Source of the DNA: Candidatus Rhabdochlamydia oedothoracis
GTDB lineage: Bacteria > Chlamydiota > Chlamydiia > Chlamydiales > Rhabdochlamydiaceae
Length of the DNA: 64,000 nt
Direction: 5' to 3'
Assembly (NCBI RefSeq): GCF_019453995.1
Contig: NZ_CP075587.1
Span: 1,054,001 to 1,118,000, forward strand
This document shows positions 17,143 through 26,570 of the stretch, piece after piece. How positions within the stretch are numbered: position 1 is the stretch's first letter; each line of letters starts with the position of its first letter. Under the pieces are notes generated by a model. The model saw nothing but the letters and a program-made list of their open reading frames with translations. It had not been told where the DNA came from and made no database searches. A program made the position numbers and the translations under genes.

Positions 17143-17592
17143 ATGAGTCTAATCACTGCAGAAGAAGCCAAAATCCAAAGAGCCTCTACGGAAGAGCAAA
17201 TCCGATCATGCCATAGAGTCATGAAGCAACTGCGACCTCATTTGACGGATGAACAGGCATTTGTCGAGCAAGTCCAGCGTCAACTAGCTGAAGGATACCA
17301 CTTAGTGTATTGCCAAGACGGGGGAGAGGCGAGGGCTATTGCAGGATTTAGGTTCTTGGAGTTTTTAGCTTGGGGAAAGGTTCTATATATCGATGACCTA
17401 ATCACTGACTCTGAAACACGGAGAAGCGGACACGGCGGAAAACTATTGAAGTGGGTAATCGAGCAGGGGAAAAAAGCCAAATGCGACCAAATCCATTTGG
17501 ATAGCGGTCCACAGCGACACGATGCTCATAGACTATATCTCAACCATGGCTTTAAAATCATTGGCCATCATTTCGCTTTAGAGCCTGTTTAA
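17143..17592 (+). CDS. GNAT acetyltransferase, 3' end clipped by an IS
   Basis: 149 codons starting one base after the preceding stop. It has the GNAT core: IAGFRFLEFLAWGKVLYIDDLIT (beta 4), the acetyl-CoA loop RRSGHGGKLLKW and the C-terminal AHRLYLNHGFKIIGHHF. The last residues and the stop come from the left end of an inserted IS5 element (GAGCCTGTTTAA at 17581). The protein may therefore lack only a few native residues and could still be active. The substrate is unknown. Confidence 0.8.
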   Translation: MSLITAEEAKIQRASTEEQIRSCHRVMKQLRPHLTDEQAFVEQVQRQLAEGYHLVYCQDGGEARAIAGFRFLEFLAWGKVLYIDDLITDSETRRSGHGGKLLKWVIEQGKKAKCDQIHLDSGPQRHDAHRLYLNHGFKIIGHHFALEPV

Positions 17593-18446
17593 AATCTTCT
17601 CATTAAGGTATAATGATAGTTTTCATAAAACCTTTGGAGGTAGTTATGACCCGCTCTTATCCAAGCGATATTTCTCGTAAACAATTTAGCAAAATCCATC
17701 TAATACTTGAGTCTACACGCAAAAAAACACGTCCACGAAGAGTTGATCTATAGGATATTTTTTGTGGAATTTTGTACATTTTAACAAGTGGTTGCCAGTG
17801 GCGTATGTTACCCATAGAATATCCTAAATGGGAATTATGTTATTATTATTTCCCTCTTTGAAATAAAAAAGATGATAAAAATTCTAAGAGTACTCTTGAA
17901 ATAGTTTTAAAAAAAATGGGTTGGCGAGGTCAGAAAAAGCAGTGGTCGGAAAGAGAAAACAAGCTTTGTAATTATTGATGCTCAAAGTGTTAAAAATACT
18001 GATACAGCGGAGAAGAAAGGATATGATGCAGGGAAAAAAATATCAGGAATAAAAAGACATATAGCAGTCGATAGCCAAGGGCTTCCTCATGCGATTCACA
18101 TTACCACCGCTAATATCACTGACAGAAATGGGTGTATAGAAGCATTTTCAATACATAAAAATCATTTGTTCGGTGTAAAAAATGTTTTAGCAGATGGAGG
18201 ATATTCTGGAGAAAAATTTGCAAAGAGTGTGCAGGAGATATTAGGATGTATATTAGAAATAGCCAAAAGAAATACACTTCATACTTTTACAGTTATTCCC
18301 AAAAGATGGGTTGTAGAGCGTTCTTTTGCGTGGATAGAAAAATGTCGCAGGCTATGGAAAAATTGCGAAAGAAAACTACATACAAGCCTGAATATGGTGG
18401 TGCTAGCTTTTATTGCTCTACTTTTGAAAAGATTTTAAACAGGCTC
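17581..18446 (+). mobile_element. IS5 type 1 element, copy b (full length, inactive)
   Basis: Inverted ends GAGCCTGTTTAAAATC and GATTTTAAACAGGCTC, 866 bp. ORF A (from 17646, MTRSYPSDISRKQFSK) has in-frame stops (VDL then TAG where the intact copy has TAT, and another in YYYFPL). ORF B, covering SVKNTDTAEKKGYDAG to the C-terminal WVVERSFAWIEKCRRLWKNC, is open. The intact relative is at 43741-44606. It truncates a GNAT gene on its left and a host gene on its right. Confidence 0.9.
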
Positions 18447-18525
18447 TAAGAAAAGAAGCTGCTGAACAAACAGATCTAGATTACAGCAGTTCCTTCGATT
18501 TCTATACTGATATTACAAACATATA

Positions 18526-19448
18526 TGAACCTATCTTGAATTAAATTTACTGTTTTAAAGATACTTGCCGACTTAAGAAATTCATCCAATATCCCAGTAG
18601 TCCAAACATTAATAGTCCGTTCCAATATATTGCCTTTCTTTCCCAGCGCACTGTAAGACGACGGAAGCATGTCTTTAACCAAGAAATCGTTCTCTCAACG
18701 ACCCAACGTTGCTTTTCAAGGTAGCAAATGCCTTTTATCTTATATCCCTTAGTGTTTCTTTTCCGAGCTATCAGAGGAAAAACCTCATGGGAAAGAACAT
18801 CGATACGTGTTTGCTCTGAGTCATAACCTTTATCTGCTTCAAGTATGGGTACTTTTCCCTGATTCCATGCTTTTTTAATGAAGGGAATGACTTTCCTAAG
18901 CAGAGGGATCACTTGTTTTTTCTCATCCCCGGATGCTGATGTAAAAGTGATTGCAAGAGGCTTTCCTGATTTTTCTACCAGTAAATGCGATGTCACGCCT
19001 TTACCTTTGTAGCCATAATCAACTTGCTCTCCTCCTCCGCGTCCGCTGGAAAAAAAAACCATCTACAGAGAGTCTCTGGGCATCAATACACCCCAGCTGT
19101 TCGGCAAGCTTAAGCAGCTCTTCTAAAAATTGATCTAAAAATCCAGCAGATTGCATTCTTCCAAGCCATGCGTGTGCTGTTGAGGGATGAGAAAACTCCT
19201 TGTTTCTAGGTGCATCTTTCCAAGGAGCTCCTGTCCGAAGCACCCAGAAAATAGTATTCACTACAGGTCTCCATGGCGCTAATTTTCTTCCATAATGGTT
19301 ACGATTTACCCATTTTTCCATTTGAGGTTCGAGTATTTTAAACTGTTCTTCATTTAATCCTTGCTTGCTCATGTCATCTGTCTTTAGTTAAAAAATAAAA
19401 AGATCTGGTATCATAGCGAAAATTTATATTCAATTCAAGATAGGTTCA
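18526..19448 (-). mobile_element. IS5-family type 2 element, complete
   Basis: 923 bp with inverted ends TGAACCTATCTTGAATT and a flanking TA duplication. It is full length between its repeats. The two transposase frames are joined at a run of nine T (minus strand), described separately. A second copy begins at 63272 in the opposite orientation and is cut by the window end region. It inserted into a host gene whose frame can be restored. Confidence 0.9.
18547..19372 (-). CDS. IS5-family transposase, two frames (DUF4096 + DDE)
   Basis: Frame 1 (19372 to 19019) has the DUF4096 region: RNHYGRKLAPWRPVVNTIFW, then TGAPWKDAPR. Frame 2 (19062 to 18547) carries the DDE core DYGYKGKGVTSHLLVEKSGK, LEADKGYDSEQTR and RWVVERTISWLKTCFRRL. 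The frames meet at a run of nine T inside VDGFF(F/S), the usual position for slippage-dependent fusion in such elements. The second copy (63348 on) has the same nine T, which supports a functional slip site over a random mutation. Confidence 0.8.
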
Positions 19449-19512
19449 TAAGCAAGAATTAACAGCATTAACAAGAAAAGCTTTACAAAATGAAAATCAG
19501 CCCTCTGTATAG

Positions 19513-19737
19513 GATAATTTTTTAATCCCTTTTAAAACTCACCTTACGCACTCTCTATAGAGGATCGTGCTGCTTATCAAGCCACTTTTTCCCTCTGTAT
19601 GTTCGTAAGGTGAGATACTTAAATGATTTTTTTCCGAATCTCGTTGAGATTAGTGATAACTTCTCGAATAGTGTATGATAAGCGATTCATCGTAAAAATA
19701 GACCACACCTATTCCTTCCATGACTTGGAAAATCCAT
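19513..19737. other. non-coding stretch with an 11-bp inverted repeat
   Basis: No gene is visible. CTCACCTTACG (about 19547) and CGTAAGGTGAG (about 19604) are perfect inverted repeats about 45 bp apart, with the palindrome CTCTATAGAG between them and two copies of CCCTCTGTAT nearby. This may be the end of an unidentified element or the operator of a lost gene. Confidence 0.4.
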
Positions 19738-20154
19738 AAACCCTGATGAAGAGATCTATTTCATAGATGCTGTGCATCCTGAACATCAGTCCCAAGCCGT
19801 ATGTGGATGGATCAAAAAAGGCGTTCAAAAGATTTTGCAGACATCCGGGAAACAATTGCGATTGCATTTTGCTGGAGCTCTTTGCCTGACAGGAATGAAG
19901 ATTTTTACAGAGGAATATAAGACAGTTGATGCCGATGCAATGCTCGATTTTTTCAAGAAGCTAGAAAAACAGACAAAGGCTCGAATTATTCATGTAATTT
20001 TGGATAATGCGAGATCAAACAAAAATAAGAAACTAGAAGAGTTTCTGATGTCTTCTAGGATTAAAGTGCATTATCTCCCTCCTTATTCGCCGAATTTGAA
20101 TCCTATCGAACGCTTGTGGAAGATCTTAAGGGAAAAGACGGTATACAATCGATA
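19738..20154 (+). mobile_element. IS630 transposase fragment
   Basis: Only the middle and C-terminal part of the IS630 DDE transposase remains: EEIYFIDAVHPEHQSQ, HVILDNARSNKNK, YSPNLNPIERLWKIL. It is nearly identical to 41211-41627 of the intact copy. It starts abruptly at 19738 and is interrupted at CGATA by the MITE at 20155. Confidence 0.9.
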
Positions 20155-20287
20155 TACTAGTTTAATTTCAAATTAAGAATTACATCTTGGTATTTTGAAA
20201 AAAATCTCTTTACCTTCATAGAAGATATTATTCTTTGCTTAAAGATTTTTATATGGTTTAAATTCTTAATTTGAAGCCAAACTAGTA
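20155..20287 (+). mobile_element. 133-bp MITE (family A), divergent copy
   Basis: It starts TACTAGTTTAATTTCAAATT and ends with the inverted form CAAACTAGTA. The target is a TA inside the IS630 fragment. The interior differs clearly from the other three family A copies, so this is an older insertion or a subfamily; its terminal repeats are more symmetrical. Confidence 0.85.
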
Positions 20288-20394
20288 TATAGTGGTTCCG
20301 ATTCAATCGTATACAAAAATATAGGATTAACGACAAGTTTCAAGTATTTGACTTGAACCCCATTAAGCTAGCCGTTTGAATCGGCACTACTATA
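20288..20394 (+). mobile_element. 107-bp MITE (family B, IS630-derived)
   Basis: The left end TATAGTGGTTCCGATTCAAT and right end GTTTGAATCGGCACTACTATA match the two ends of the IS630 element at 40672-41781, joined after about 33 bp by an internal deletion (AAAAATA then TAGGAT). It is adjacent to the family A MITE, with only shared TA bases between. Other copies lie at 29701-29807 and 31799-31904. Confidence 0.88.
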
Positions 20395-20995
20395 TATGAC
20401 TCCCAAACAATATGCCTCTGGAGAAGTGCAAAGACAGGAAAGAATTTCGAAATGTGGATCCAATGAACTTAGGTCTTTGTTAGTTGAGGCTGGAATGGTA
20501 ATGCTCACACGAAGTAAGAAATGGAGTAAAGTGAAAGCTTGGGGTTTAAAAATTATGCAAAAAAAAGGGATGAAGAAAGCCGCTTTAGCAGTAGGTAGAA
20601 AGTTATCCGTGATCATGCACAAGATGCTGATCGAACAAAAAGAATTTATTTATGGCGAGCCAAAAATAGCTTAAAACACATCTTTTTAGAAATAGAAAAG
20701 TACATTAGGAAAAGCAGCTAAAATTTTTGTAGGAGAAAAACCGAAGAAATAGGCAAAGACGACAAGAAGTTGGCTCTTAACCCATTTCATTTCGGATAGC
20801 ATAATGGAGCGAAGAACCTCAAATAGTTTTCTTCAAAAAAAGACTCCGCAGAGAACCCTGGACTTACTCTCCCGCATTAAACTTTGCTGTCCAAGATCTT
20901 AAAAAACGCCTTTTATTTTGCAAGCAAAATATCGGCTCGGAGAGCTTATGAAGAATTAATAGAATTTATATTCCCCTTGTGTGCAATTAGAGAAC
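20395..20995 (+). mobile_element. IS110 3' fragment
   Basis: It contains the last 92 codons of the IS110 transposase (MTPKQYASGEVQRQ to EFIYGEPKIA, ending at 20674) and the conserved non-coding 3' region to the right end ATTAGAGAAC. Point differences from copies 1 and 2 are scattered, so it belongs to an older lineage. The 5' part was removed at the MITE junction. Confidence 0.88.
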
Positions 20996-21133
20996 TAGTT
21001 GTAAGGGGAAAATACAAAGTGATATATCTTTAAGCTAAGATTGAGATTAAACGGCTCTTTTCTTTAGACTTGCCTTCAGTTCTAAAATCGATTAAAATCA
21101 CGGCTATTAAAATCTTAAGTTGGTTTAAGCTCT

Positions 21134-21883
21134 ATGTCGCGCGTACCCCTTATTATTGCAAATTGGAAGATGTATAAGTCTGTTAAAGAAGCGAGAAGCT
21201 TTATTAACAGTTTGATCCCTTTGATTGCATCTTCAAAGAGACGCATTTTTATAGCACCTTCTTATCCTGCGATTCCAGTGTCTGTGGAGACTGCGGGTAA
21301 TAGCTCTATTGTGATCGGTGCTCAGAATATCCATGATCAAATAGAAGGTGCATTTACAGGGGAGGTCTCTGCAAAAATGATCAAGGAGTGTGGAGCTCAA
21401 TTTTCCCTCATTGGCCATTCGGAGCGAAGAGAGTATTTTCAAGAAAGCAATCTATTGATTAACCGCAAGCTGAAGCGCTCTCTTAAAGAAAAGCTCATAC
21501 CGATTTTATGTTTAGGAGAGACGCTTCAAGAAAGGAAAGGGGGATTAGTAGAGGTTACTTTGAGAACCCAGCTTGAAGAGTGTCTAATGGCCTTAAGTGA
21601 AGAGGAAGTAAAACAGGTTGTGATTGCCTATGAACCCGTCTGGGCTATTGGTGCTGGTAAAACGGCAACCAAAGAGGAAGCACAAGATGTGCATGCATTC
21701 ATACGTAATTATATTCAAAACTTAATGGGAAGAAGAGTAGCCGATGATTTACCCATACTGTATGGTGGATCGGTAAAACCAGAAAACATATCGAATTTAA
21801 TGGCTGAGCCTGACATCGATGGAGCACTTGTTGGAGGAGCTTCTTTAGATGTTATCTCATTTGCCCAGATTGTTAATTTTTAG
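21134..21883 (+). CDS. tpiA: triose-phosphate isomerase
   Basis: 249 residues, the standard length. Substrate and catalytic residues are in place: NWKMYK (Lys), IGHSERREYF (His) and the glutamate in VIAYEPVWAIGAGKTA; the phosphate-binding end is YGGSVKPENI and LVGGASL. It interconverts dihydroxyacetone phosphate and glyceraldehyde-3-phosphate, the latter being a DXS substrate. A TTGCCT...TAAAAT promoter-like pair lies about 40-65 bp upstream. It is followed by secG after 9 bp. Confidence 0.97.
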   Translation: MSRVPLIIANWKMYKSVKEARSFINSLIPLIASSKRRIFIAPSYPAIPVSVETAGNSSIVIGAQNIHDQIEGAFTGEVSAKMIKECGAQFSLIGHSERREYFQESNLLINRKLKRSLKEKLIPILCLGETLQERKGGLVEVTLRTQLEECLMALSEEEVKQVVIAYEPVWAIGAGKTATKEEAQDVHAFIRNYIQNLMGRRVADDLPILYGGSVKPENISNLMAEPDIDGALVGGASLDVISFAQIVNF

Positions 21884-21892
21884 AGGAAATTT

Positions 21893-22180
21893 ATGACTTT
21901 TGTTTTTTATCTTGTAATTTTTTTATTTATCTTGCTCTGCGCTGTTTTATGTCTTGTGGTATTAGTACAAGAGAGCAAAAGTTTAGGTTTAGGAGCCTCT
22001 TTTGGAGGAGATCCTGGAGATTCTTTATTTGGCACATCTACAGCAGATATTTTAAAGAAGTTTACAGCTTATTTGGGAATTATCTTTATTATTTCATGCG
22101 TAGTACTATCTCTATGGACCGGAGCTTTAAGCCGTAGGACTTCTTTAAATCCTACAATAATTGAAGAAGTGCAGCATTGA
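21893..22180 (+). CDS. secG: preprotein translocase subunit SecG
   Basis: 95 residues. The first membrane helix is FVFYLVIFLFILLCAVLCLVVLV. The conserved loop QESKSLGLGASFGGDPGDSLFG and the second helix IIFIISCVVLSLW follow, the SecG layout. SecG assists SecYE in protein export. It lies 9 bp after tpiA and 3 bp before def, so the three are likely one transcript. Confidence 0.9.
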   Translation: MTFVFYLVIFLFILLCAVLCLVVLVQESKSLGLGASFGGDPGDSLFGTSTADILKKFTAYLGIIFIISCVVLSLWTGALSRRTSLNPTIIEEVQH

Positions 22181-22183
22181 TTT

Positions 22184-22714
22184 ATGTTGGCTTCTCTTCG
22201 CTATTATGGCGATCCCATCTTAAGAAAGATCTGTAAACCAATTACTGTAATCACAAATGAAATCAGGCAGCTGATACAAAGTATGATTGCGATCATGGAT
22301 AAACATGATGGAGTTGGTTTAGCAGCTCCTCAATTAGGCCATGATATTCGTTTATTTGTTCTACGCAATTATGTCGATTTGGAAAATGATAAGTGGAAGC
22401 TATCTGAACCTAGAGTGTATATCAACCCAAAGTTATCCTTTCCTAGAAAAAATCAAGTAAAAGAAGAAGAAGGGTGTCTTTCTATTCCTAAACTTTTCTA
22501 TAAAGTCACAAGACCTGATTTTGTAGTTGTAAAAGCTTTAGATCTCAGTGGGAATCCTTTTACAGAAAAGATAGATGGTTATAATGCACGTGTGCGCATG
22601 CATGAAAATGATCATCTCAACGGTGTGCTTTTTATCGATCATCTGGATGCAAAAACGCGTAAGGAGATCAAGCCTCTTCTTAGAGAAATTAAGAAAAAAT
22701 ACCAGTCTATTTAA
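22184..22714 (+). CDS. def: peptide deformylase
   Basis: 176 residues with all three metal-site motifs: GVGLAAPQLG (about residues 44-53), EEGCLSIPK and MHENDHLNGVLFID (HExxH). It removes the formyl group from nascent proteins. It overlaps the convergent lptD by 8 bp at the 3' end. Confidence 0.95.
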   Translation: MLASLRYYGDPILRKICKPITVITNEIRQLIQSMIAIMDKHDGVGLAAPQLGHDIRLFVLRNYVDLENDKWKLSEPRVYINPKLSFPRKNQVKEEEGCLSIPKLFYKVTRPDFVVVKALDLSGNPFTEKIDGYNARVRMHENDHLNGVLFIDHLDAKTRKEIKPLLREIKKKYQSI

Positions 22715-24824
22715 ATAAGGATACAGCTGCTGTAAAGCGATTGTCATTAGGCAGACGTTCGTAAGATAATCTTAACTGCCAGCTACAGGTAAGCATGGTG
22801 AAAAGATCGATTTTTCCTGCATGATAACTTGGTTCGCTTTTGCGCCTCCATCCATGTTTTGTTTGCACAAGGCAACTCCACTTAGGTCCTAGGCGAAGAT
22901 AACCTCGGGCTAGAATCGTATTGCGCCCATCGGAGAGAGAAGTATCTAAAAGCTCCGAGATAGGTCTTGTAATCTCTAGTAAAAAGTTTTTATGGTTAGC
23001 CTTGCGCCAGTCAAAAGCGCTTCGGTGACGAAATTCTGCAGCAAGCGCTAAATCTTCATTTAATGTCCATTCTGCAGATACATTGACAAAATCCCAAACT
23101 TGATTTTCAAAATTTCTTGCAATGGTGGTTTTTAAAGCAACGGAAGAAAAATTGCAGCCAAGAGATAAATACCCTTTGGGGAAATTTCTATCAAAGGCGC
23201 GTTTCCCAAAAAAACCATAGGTGTAAATTTCACTGGTAAAAGTAGGGACAAAGTAAGAAGTAATGGGCCGGATTAAATCATTGCGTATACCAAGTCGTAA
23301 TTGATTGAGCTGAGTATAGGCATCATCTATGTCAAAATAGAAGTGTTTATTTAAGCCTAAAACCGGACGAGTATACCCTTGTGCGTGTGCATAAGGTTCA
23401 ATCACATGTCTCATGCAAGAGTAGGAGGCAACAAGGCGGGTATGAACTTCTATTCCATAAAAAGCAGTAGCCTGTATTACCGCTTGGTCAGAGGAATTAT
23501 TACTGTAGAAAATTCCCGTTGCTCCTATATTGGGCGTTAACATGAAAGGACCAATAGAAAGCGGGCGGTAGAGTTCATGATAGGCTTGTACTCTACCTGC
23601 ACGTGTTTGCGCAGGAAGGTGTAGAGCATCTAACTGAGATCTTAATGGATTGGTGTATATGTAATCAAGAAACCCTCCATTAAAGTTATTAATAGAGATA
23701 ATTCCAGAAGAGCCTAAAGTAAAGGGACGTATACCTAAAAAGAAAAAAGGGAGTTCTTGATCAATGCTCTGAAAAAAATTAATACGCGGTTGTAGATTGA
23801 AATATAAAAAAGCTTGGTTAAATTCCCTAGAAATGGTTAATAGAGTGCGTTGTTGTGTATTAATTTCAAAATCTTCGCTTTTAAAATCACCCACCATTTG
23901 CGAATCGCTTAATTTGTCATAAGTAAGATGGACTTGTGTTTTTTGATCCTTGCTTAAGTAATGATACAAACCCTGTAAGCGATACCTATGAGGGCTTTTT
24001 TCATCAGGAAAACTTTTATCATGGGCTCCGTAGCTACGTGTAACAAAAATGGTACGCTTATCTTGAGAAAGGTATTCGGTTTCTAAAGCTGCTCCAAAAC
24101 CTCTTTTCATTCGATAATCCAAGCGAAAAAAGCAATCTATATCCTTCCATGAAAAGAACCGATAGCGCGCAGTAAGTCTTGGTCCTAGAATTTTATCCCA
24201 TACCACCTTATAGCGAATAGGAGAATTTTGAAACGCTTTTAAGTTGCTTTTAAATAAAGGAAGCCAGAAGAGAGGGACTTTAAAAAGCCGGAAATGAATG
24301 TTTCTTGCAGATAACAGATGATTTTTTGTAATAGTAGCTGTATTTGCTTGTAGATCCCAATCCGTATCTTGATTTTCACATGTAGTTACAAAAGCATTTG
24401 TGATAGAAAAAGTGCCATCTTCTAGAAGCTCAATTTTATCTCCTCCTAGAAACCACATATCTACAAATGTTTTACCGCAGATAACAGTCCCTCTACGGTG
24501 AATAAAATCGTATTCTAATCGAGACCCTACAAATACACGATTACCCAGCTCTAGCATTAAATCGTCTTCTGCTAGAATTTTTTGTATGAAAATTCCATTT
24601 TCCGTTTTATTGATATAGGTCATTTTTCTAGCTTGGATTCGTATGCCTCTGGATTTAGCTACCCCCCCTTCTTCTGTAGAAAGAACCCCGTTGGAAAAAC
24701 TGGGATTTTTTAAATCAATAGTCAGATCATCTAACTCAGAGCAGCTATTTTCAAAACAAGGTAAATCTGGTTCAGAAGCTAAGGCACTTAAGAAACATAG
24801 GGAAAAAATCAACAGAAAATACAT
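22707..24824 (-). CDS. lptD: LptD/OstA-like outer-membrane LPS assembly protein
   Basis: 705 residues with a clear signal peptide (MYFLLIFSLCFLSALA). It has an N-terminal OstA-like region (about residues 50-150, VFVGSRLEYDFIHRRGTVICG) and a long C-terminal beta-barrel rich in alternating aromatic strands. LptD inserts lipopolysaccharide into the outer leaflet. The cysteines are few, as in other chlamydial versions, so the E. coli disulfide scheme probably does not apply. It follows the HEAT-repeat gene by 45 bp on the same strand. Confidence 0.82.
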   Translation of the reverse strand: MYFLLIFSLCFLSALASEPDLPCFENSCSELDDLTIDLKNPSFSNGVLSTEEGGVAKSRGIRIQARKMTYINKTENGIFIQKILAEDDLMLELGNRVFVGSRLEYDFIHRRGTVICGKTFVDMWFLGGDKIELLEDGTFSITNAFVTTCENQDTDWDLQANTATITKNHLLSARNIHFRLFKVPLFWLPLFKSNLKAFQNSPIRYKVVWDKILGPRLTARYRFFSWKDIDCFFRLDYRMKRGFGAALETEYLSQDKRTIFVTRSYGAHDKSFPDEKSPHRYRLQGLYHYLSKDQKTQVHLTYDKLSDSQMVGDFKSEDFEINTQQRTLLTISREFNQAFLYFNLQPRINFFQSIDQELPFFFLGIRPFTLGSSGIISINNFNGGFLDYIYTNPLRSQLDALHLPAQTRAGRVQAYHELYRPLSIGPFMLTPNIGATGIFYSNNSSDQAVIQATAFYGIEVHTRLVASYSCMRHVIEPYAHAQGYTRPVLGLNKHFYFDIDDAYTQLNQLRLGIRNDLIRPITSYFVPTFTSEIYTYGFFGKRAFDRNFPKGYLSLGCNFSSVALKTTIARNFENQVWDFVNVSAEWTLNEDLALAAEFRHRSAFDWRKANHKNFLLEITRPISELLDTSLSDGRNTILARGYLRLGPKWSCLVQTKHGWRRKSEPSYHAGKIDLFTMLTCSWQLRLSYERLPNDNRFTAAVSLFK

Positions 24825-24869
24825 GAATCATTGCTTTAAGGTTACATCGTGAAATTTAGCAGTTTAAAG

Positions 24870-26570
24870 CTATTGCAGAGTTTGGATCAATAGACCTGCG
24901 ATCAAAGGTCGATTTTTTTGATGTCCTTGTTGTAAACTATCTAGTAGAACATCAAGACCTTCTTTTGTATGCTGATTGCTAATCACCTGATAGCAGCTGA
25001 TTAGCAGCTGTGAATTTTCTTCGGGAGTTAATTCAAAGGCGGTTTTGTCTTTAAAATAATTCTCTCTTGTTAAGAGGGGACGAAATTGAATGATTTGCCT
25101 ATTTTGCTGAGAATGAATCCATTCTAGAATGAGCTGCTTAGAAGGTGTATTTTTATTGAGTTGAAATAATGCAAGATTGCAATAGTTGCGAATTAAGGGT
25201 ATTTTTGCTCTTTGAGCATGTTTTTCTAATAAAGCAATTGCCTTAGGGGTCTGTAGATTTTGTAATAAAGAACTTATACCAGGAATTAACTCCAGTTGTC
25301 TTGCATCAAGAAGAAAACTGGCTAAATCTACAAATGCATCAGGAGATAGCTCGATAGATTTTCTTAAGATTTCTTCTTTTACATACAAAGAAAGCCCGAC
25401 TAAATCATAAAAAGAGTGTTTCATATGCTGTTGCATAGAAGGAACTACTTTCCATGCGGTAAAGGCATTACCGATTGTCATTTGAGGCTGAAATCCAAAA
25501 TCACGACTATCTCTAACAAGAAACTCTTTTACATAAGGCAGGCAACGCTCATCTTTTAAATCAAGTAGGGAGAGCATAGCATTAAAACGAATCTGTAGAT
25601 GGTTTTCTTGGAGAAGAGAAATCAGTACTTTTTCCGATCCCATAATTTTACCCAGTAAGGCAATGGCAAATAGATTTTTCTCTTTTGCTAAAGAAAAGAT
25701 TTTTTCCTTGGCACTTTCTTCTCCTAGTAAATACAGCGAATAATTAGCGGCTAATTTCACATTATCATTATTAGAAAGGCTTAGATTTCGCAAAATGGAT
25801 AGAGCATGTGTATCTTTTAAAGCTCCGAGAGCAAAACAGCAAGCTTCTTGTTCTGCAGGATTAATGTGAGAGGCTTTTCTACGAATATTAGGTAATAGCT
25901 CTTCGTATCCAGCTTTTGCAGAATGTAAAATAGCTTCAATGCGCGTTTTTTGAATAGGGTCATCGAGTAGTTGTTTGAGTAATAAAACGGCATCGGAAGA
26001 GCCGACTAAAGCAAAAAATTGAGGAAAAAAAAAGCGCATTTCAGGAGGTAGTTTATGCATGAGAGATTCTACTTGACCCACGGAATTTCGTGTTTTTCTA
26101 ATGGCTAATTGATAAGCTGCTTCTAGCCTTGTATACAAAAAACCAGAGGACATGGCTTTATTTAAAAGGGATTCAAATCGATCATCTTGTAATTGTCCAA
26201 TCAATTGCAAAGTAGCAAGTTGCACTTCTGGATGCCTACTTGTAATTCCTGATTCTAAGATTTCTTTTGTAGTTTGGATTCTAGCAATCTTCAATCCCAA
26301 TAGAGAAATGAGTTGTTCTTCGCTCTCTAAACTTTTAGCACCTTGTTCTAAAATCATTTCAGCCATGCGCTGCAATGCTTCAAAATCATGCCGCCCCAAC
26401 TCTTCTTTATACCGTTGATAGAGGGTGATTGCTTGCGAGATCTCTTTAGATTGTACCAGATAGAAAATATGTAATGGATTAACCTTTGTTTGCAGAGTTT
26501 CTGCTTGTAGGTGAGAATAGATAAAAGATATGCAAAAAAGAAACTTTAAGGTTTTTTTAAATAATGCCAT
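24870..26570 (-). CDS. secreted HEAT-repeat protein
   Basis: 566 residues. The N terminus is a signal peptide (KTLKFLFCISFIYSHLQAE). Most of the rest is a helical solenoid with HEAT-like repeats, for example SRHPEVQLATLQLIGQLQ, LQIRFNAMLSLLDLKDER and KTRIEAILHSAKAGYEEL. The likely place is the periplasm or outer membrane, where such proteins act as scaffolds. I recall similar genes between maf and lptD-like genes in Chlamydia. The start ATG overlaps the end of the dead maf frame by 25 bp. Confidence 0.75.
   Translation of the reverse strand: MALFKKTLKFLFCISFIYSHLQAETLQTKVNPLHIFYLVQSKEISQAITLYQRYKEELGRHDFEALQRMAEMILEQGAKSLESEEQLISLLGLKIARIQTTKEILESGITSRHPEVQLATLQLIGQLQDDRFESLLNKAMSSGFLYTRLEAAYQLAIRKTRNSVGQVESLMHKLPPEMRFFFPQFFALVGSSDAVLLLKQLLDDPIQKTRIEAILHSAKAGYEELLPNIRRKASHINPAEQEACCFALGALKDTHALSILRNLSLSNNDNVKLAANYSLYLLGEESAKEKIFSLAKEKNLFAIALLGKIMGSEKVLISLLQENHLQIRFNAMLSLLDLKDERCLPYVKEFLVRDSRDFGFQPQMTIGNAFTAWKVVPSMQQHMKHSFYDLVGLSLYVKEEILRKSIELSPDAFVDLASFLLDARQLELIPGISSLLQNLQTPKAIALLEKHAQRAKIPLIRNYCNLALFQLNKNTPSKQLILEWIHSQQNRQIIQFRPLLTRENYFKDKTAFELTPEENSQLLISCYQVISNQHTKEGLDVLLDSLQQGHQKNRPLIAGLLIQTLQ

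Larger units (their letters stand above)
18447..19512 (+). pseudogene. unidentified gene split by IS5 type 2
   Basis: 18447-18525 encodes KEAAEQTDLDYSSSFDFYTD and ITN. After removing the IS at 18526-19448 and one TA copy, the same frame continues IYKQELTALTRKALQN and ends at a stop at 19510-19512. The perfect resumption of frame shows this was one gene. Its 5' part was lost to the IS5 type 1 copy on the left. No family is recognisable in about 45 residues. Confidence 0.6.
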
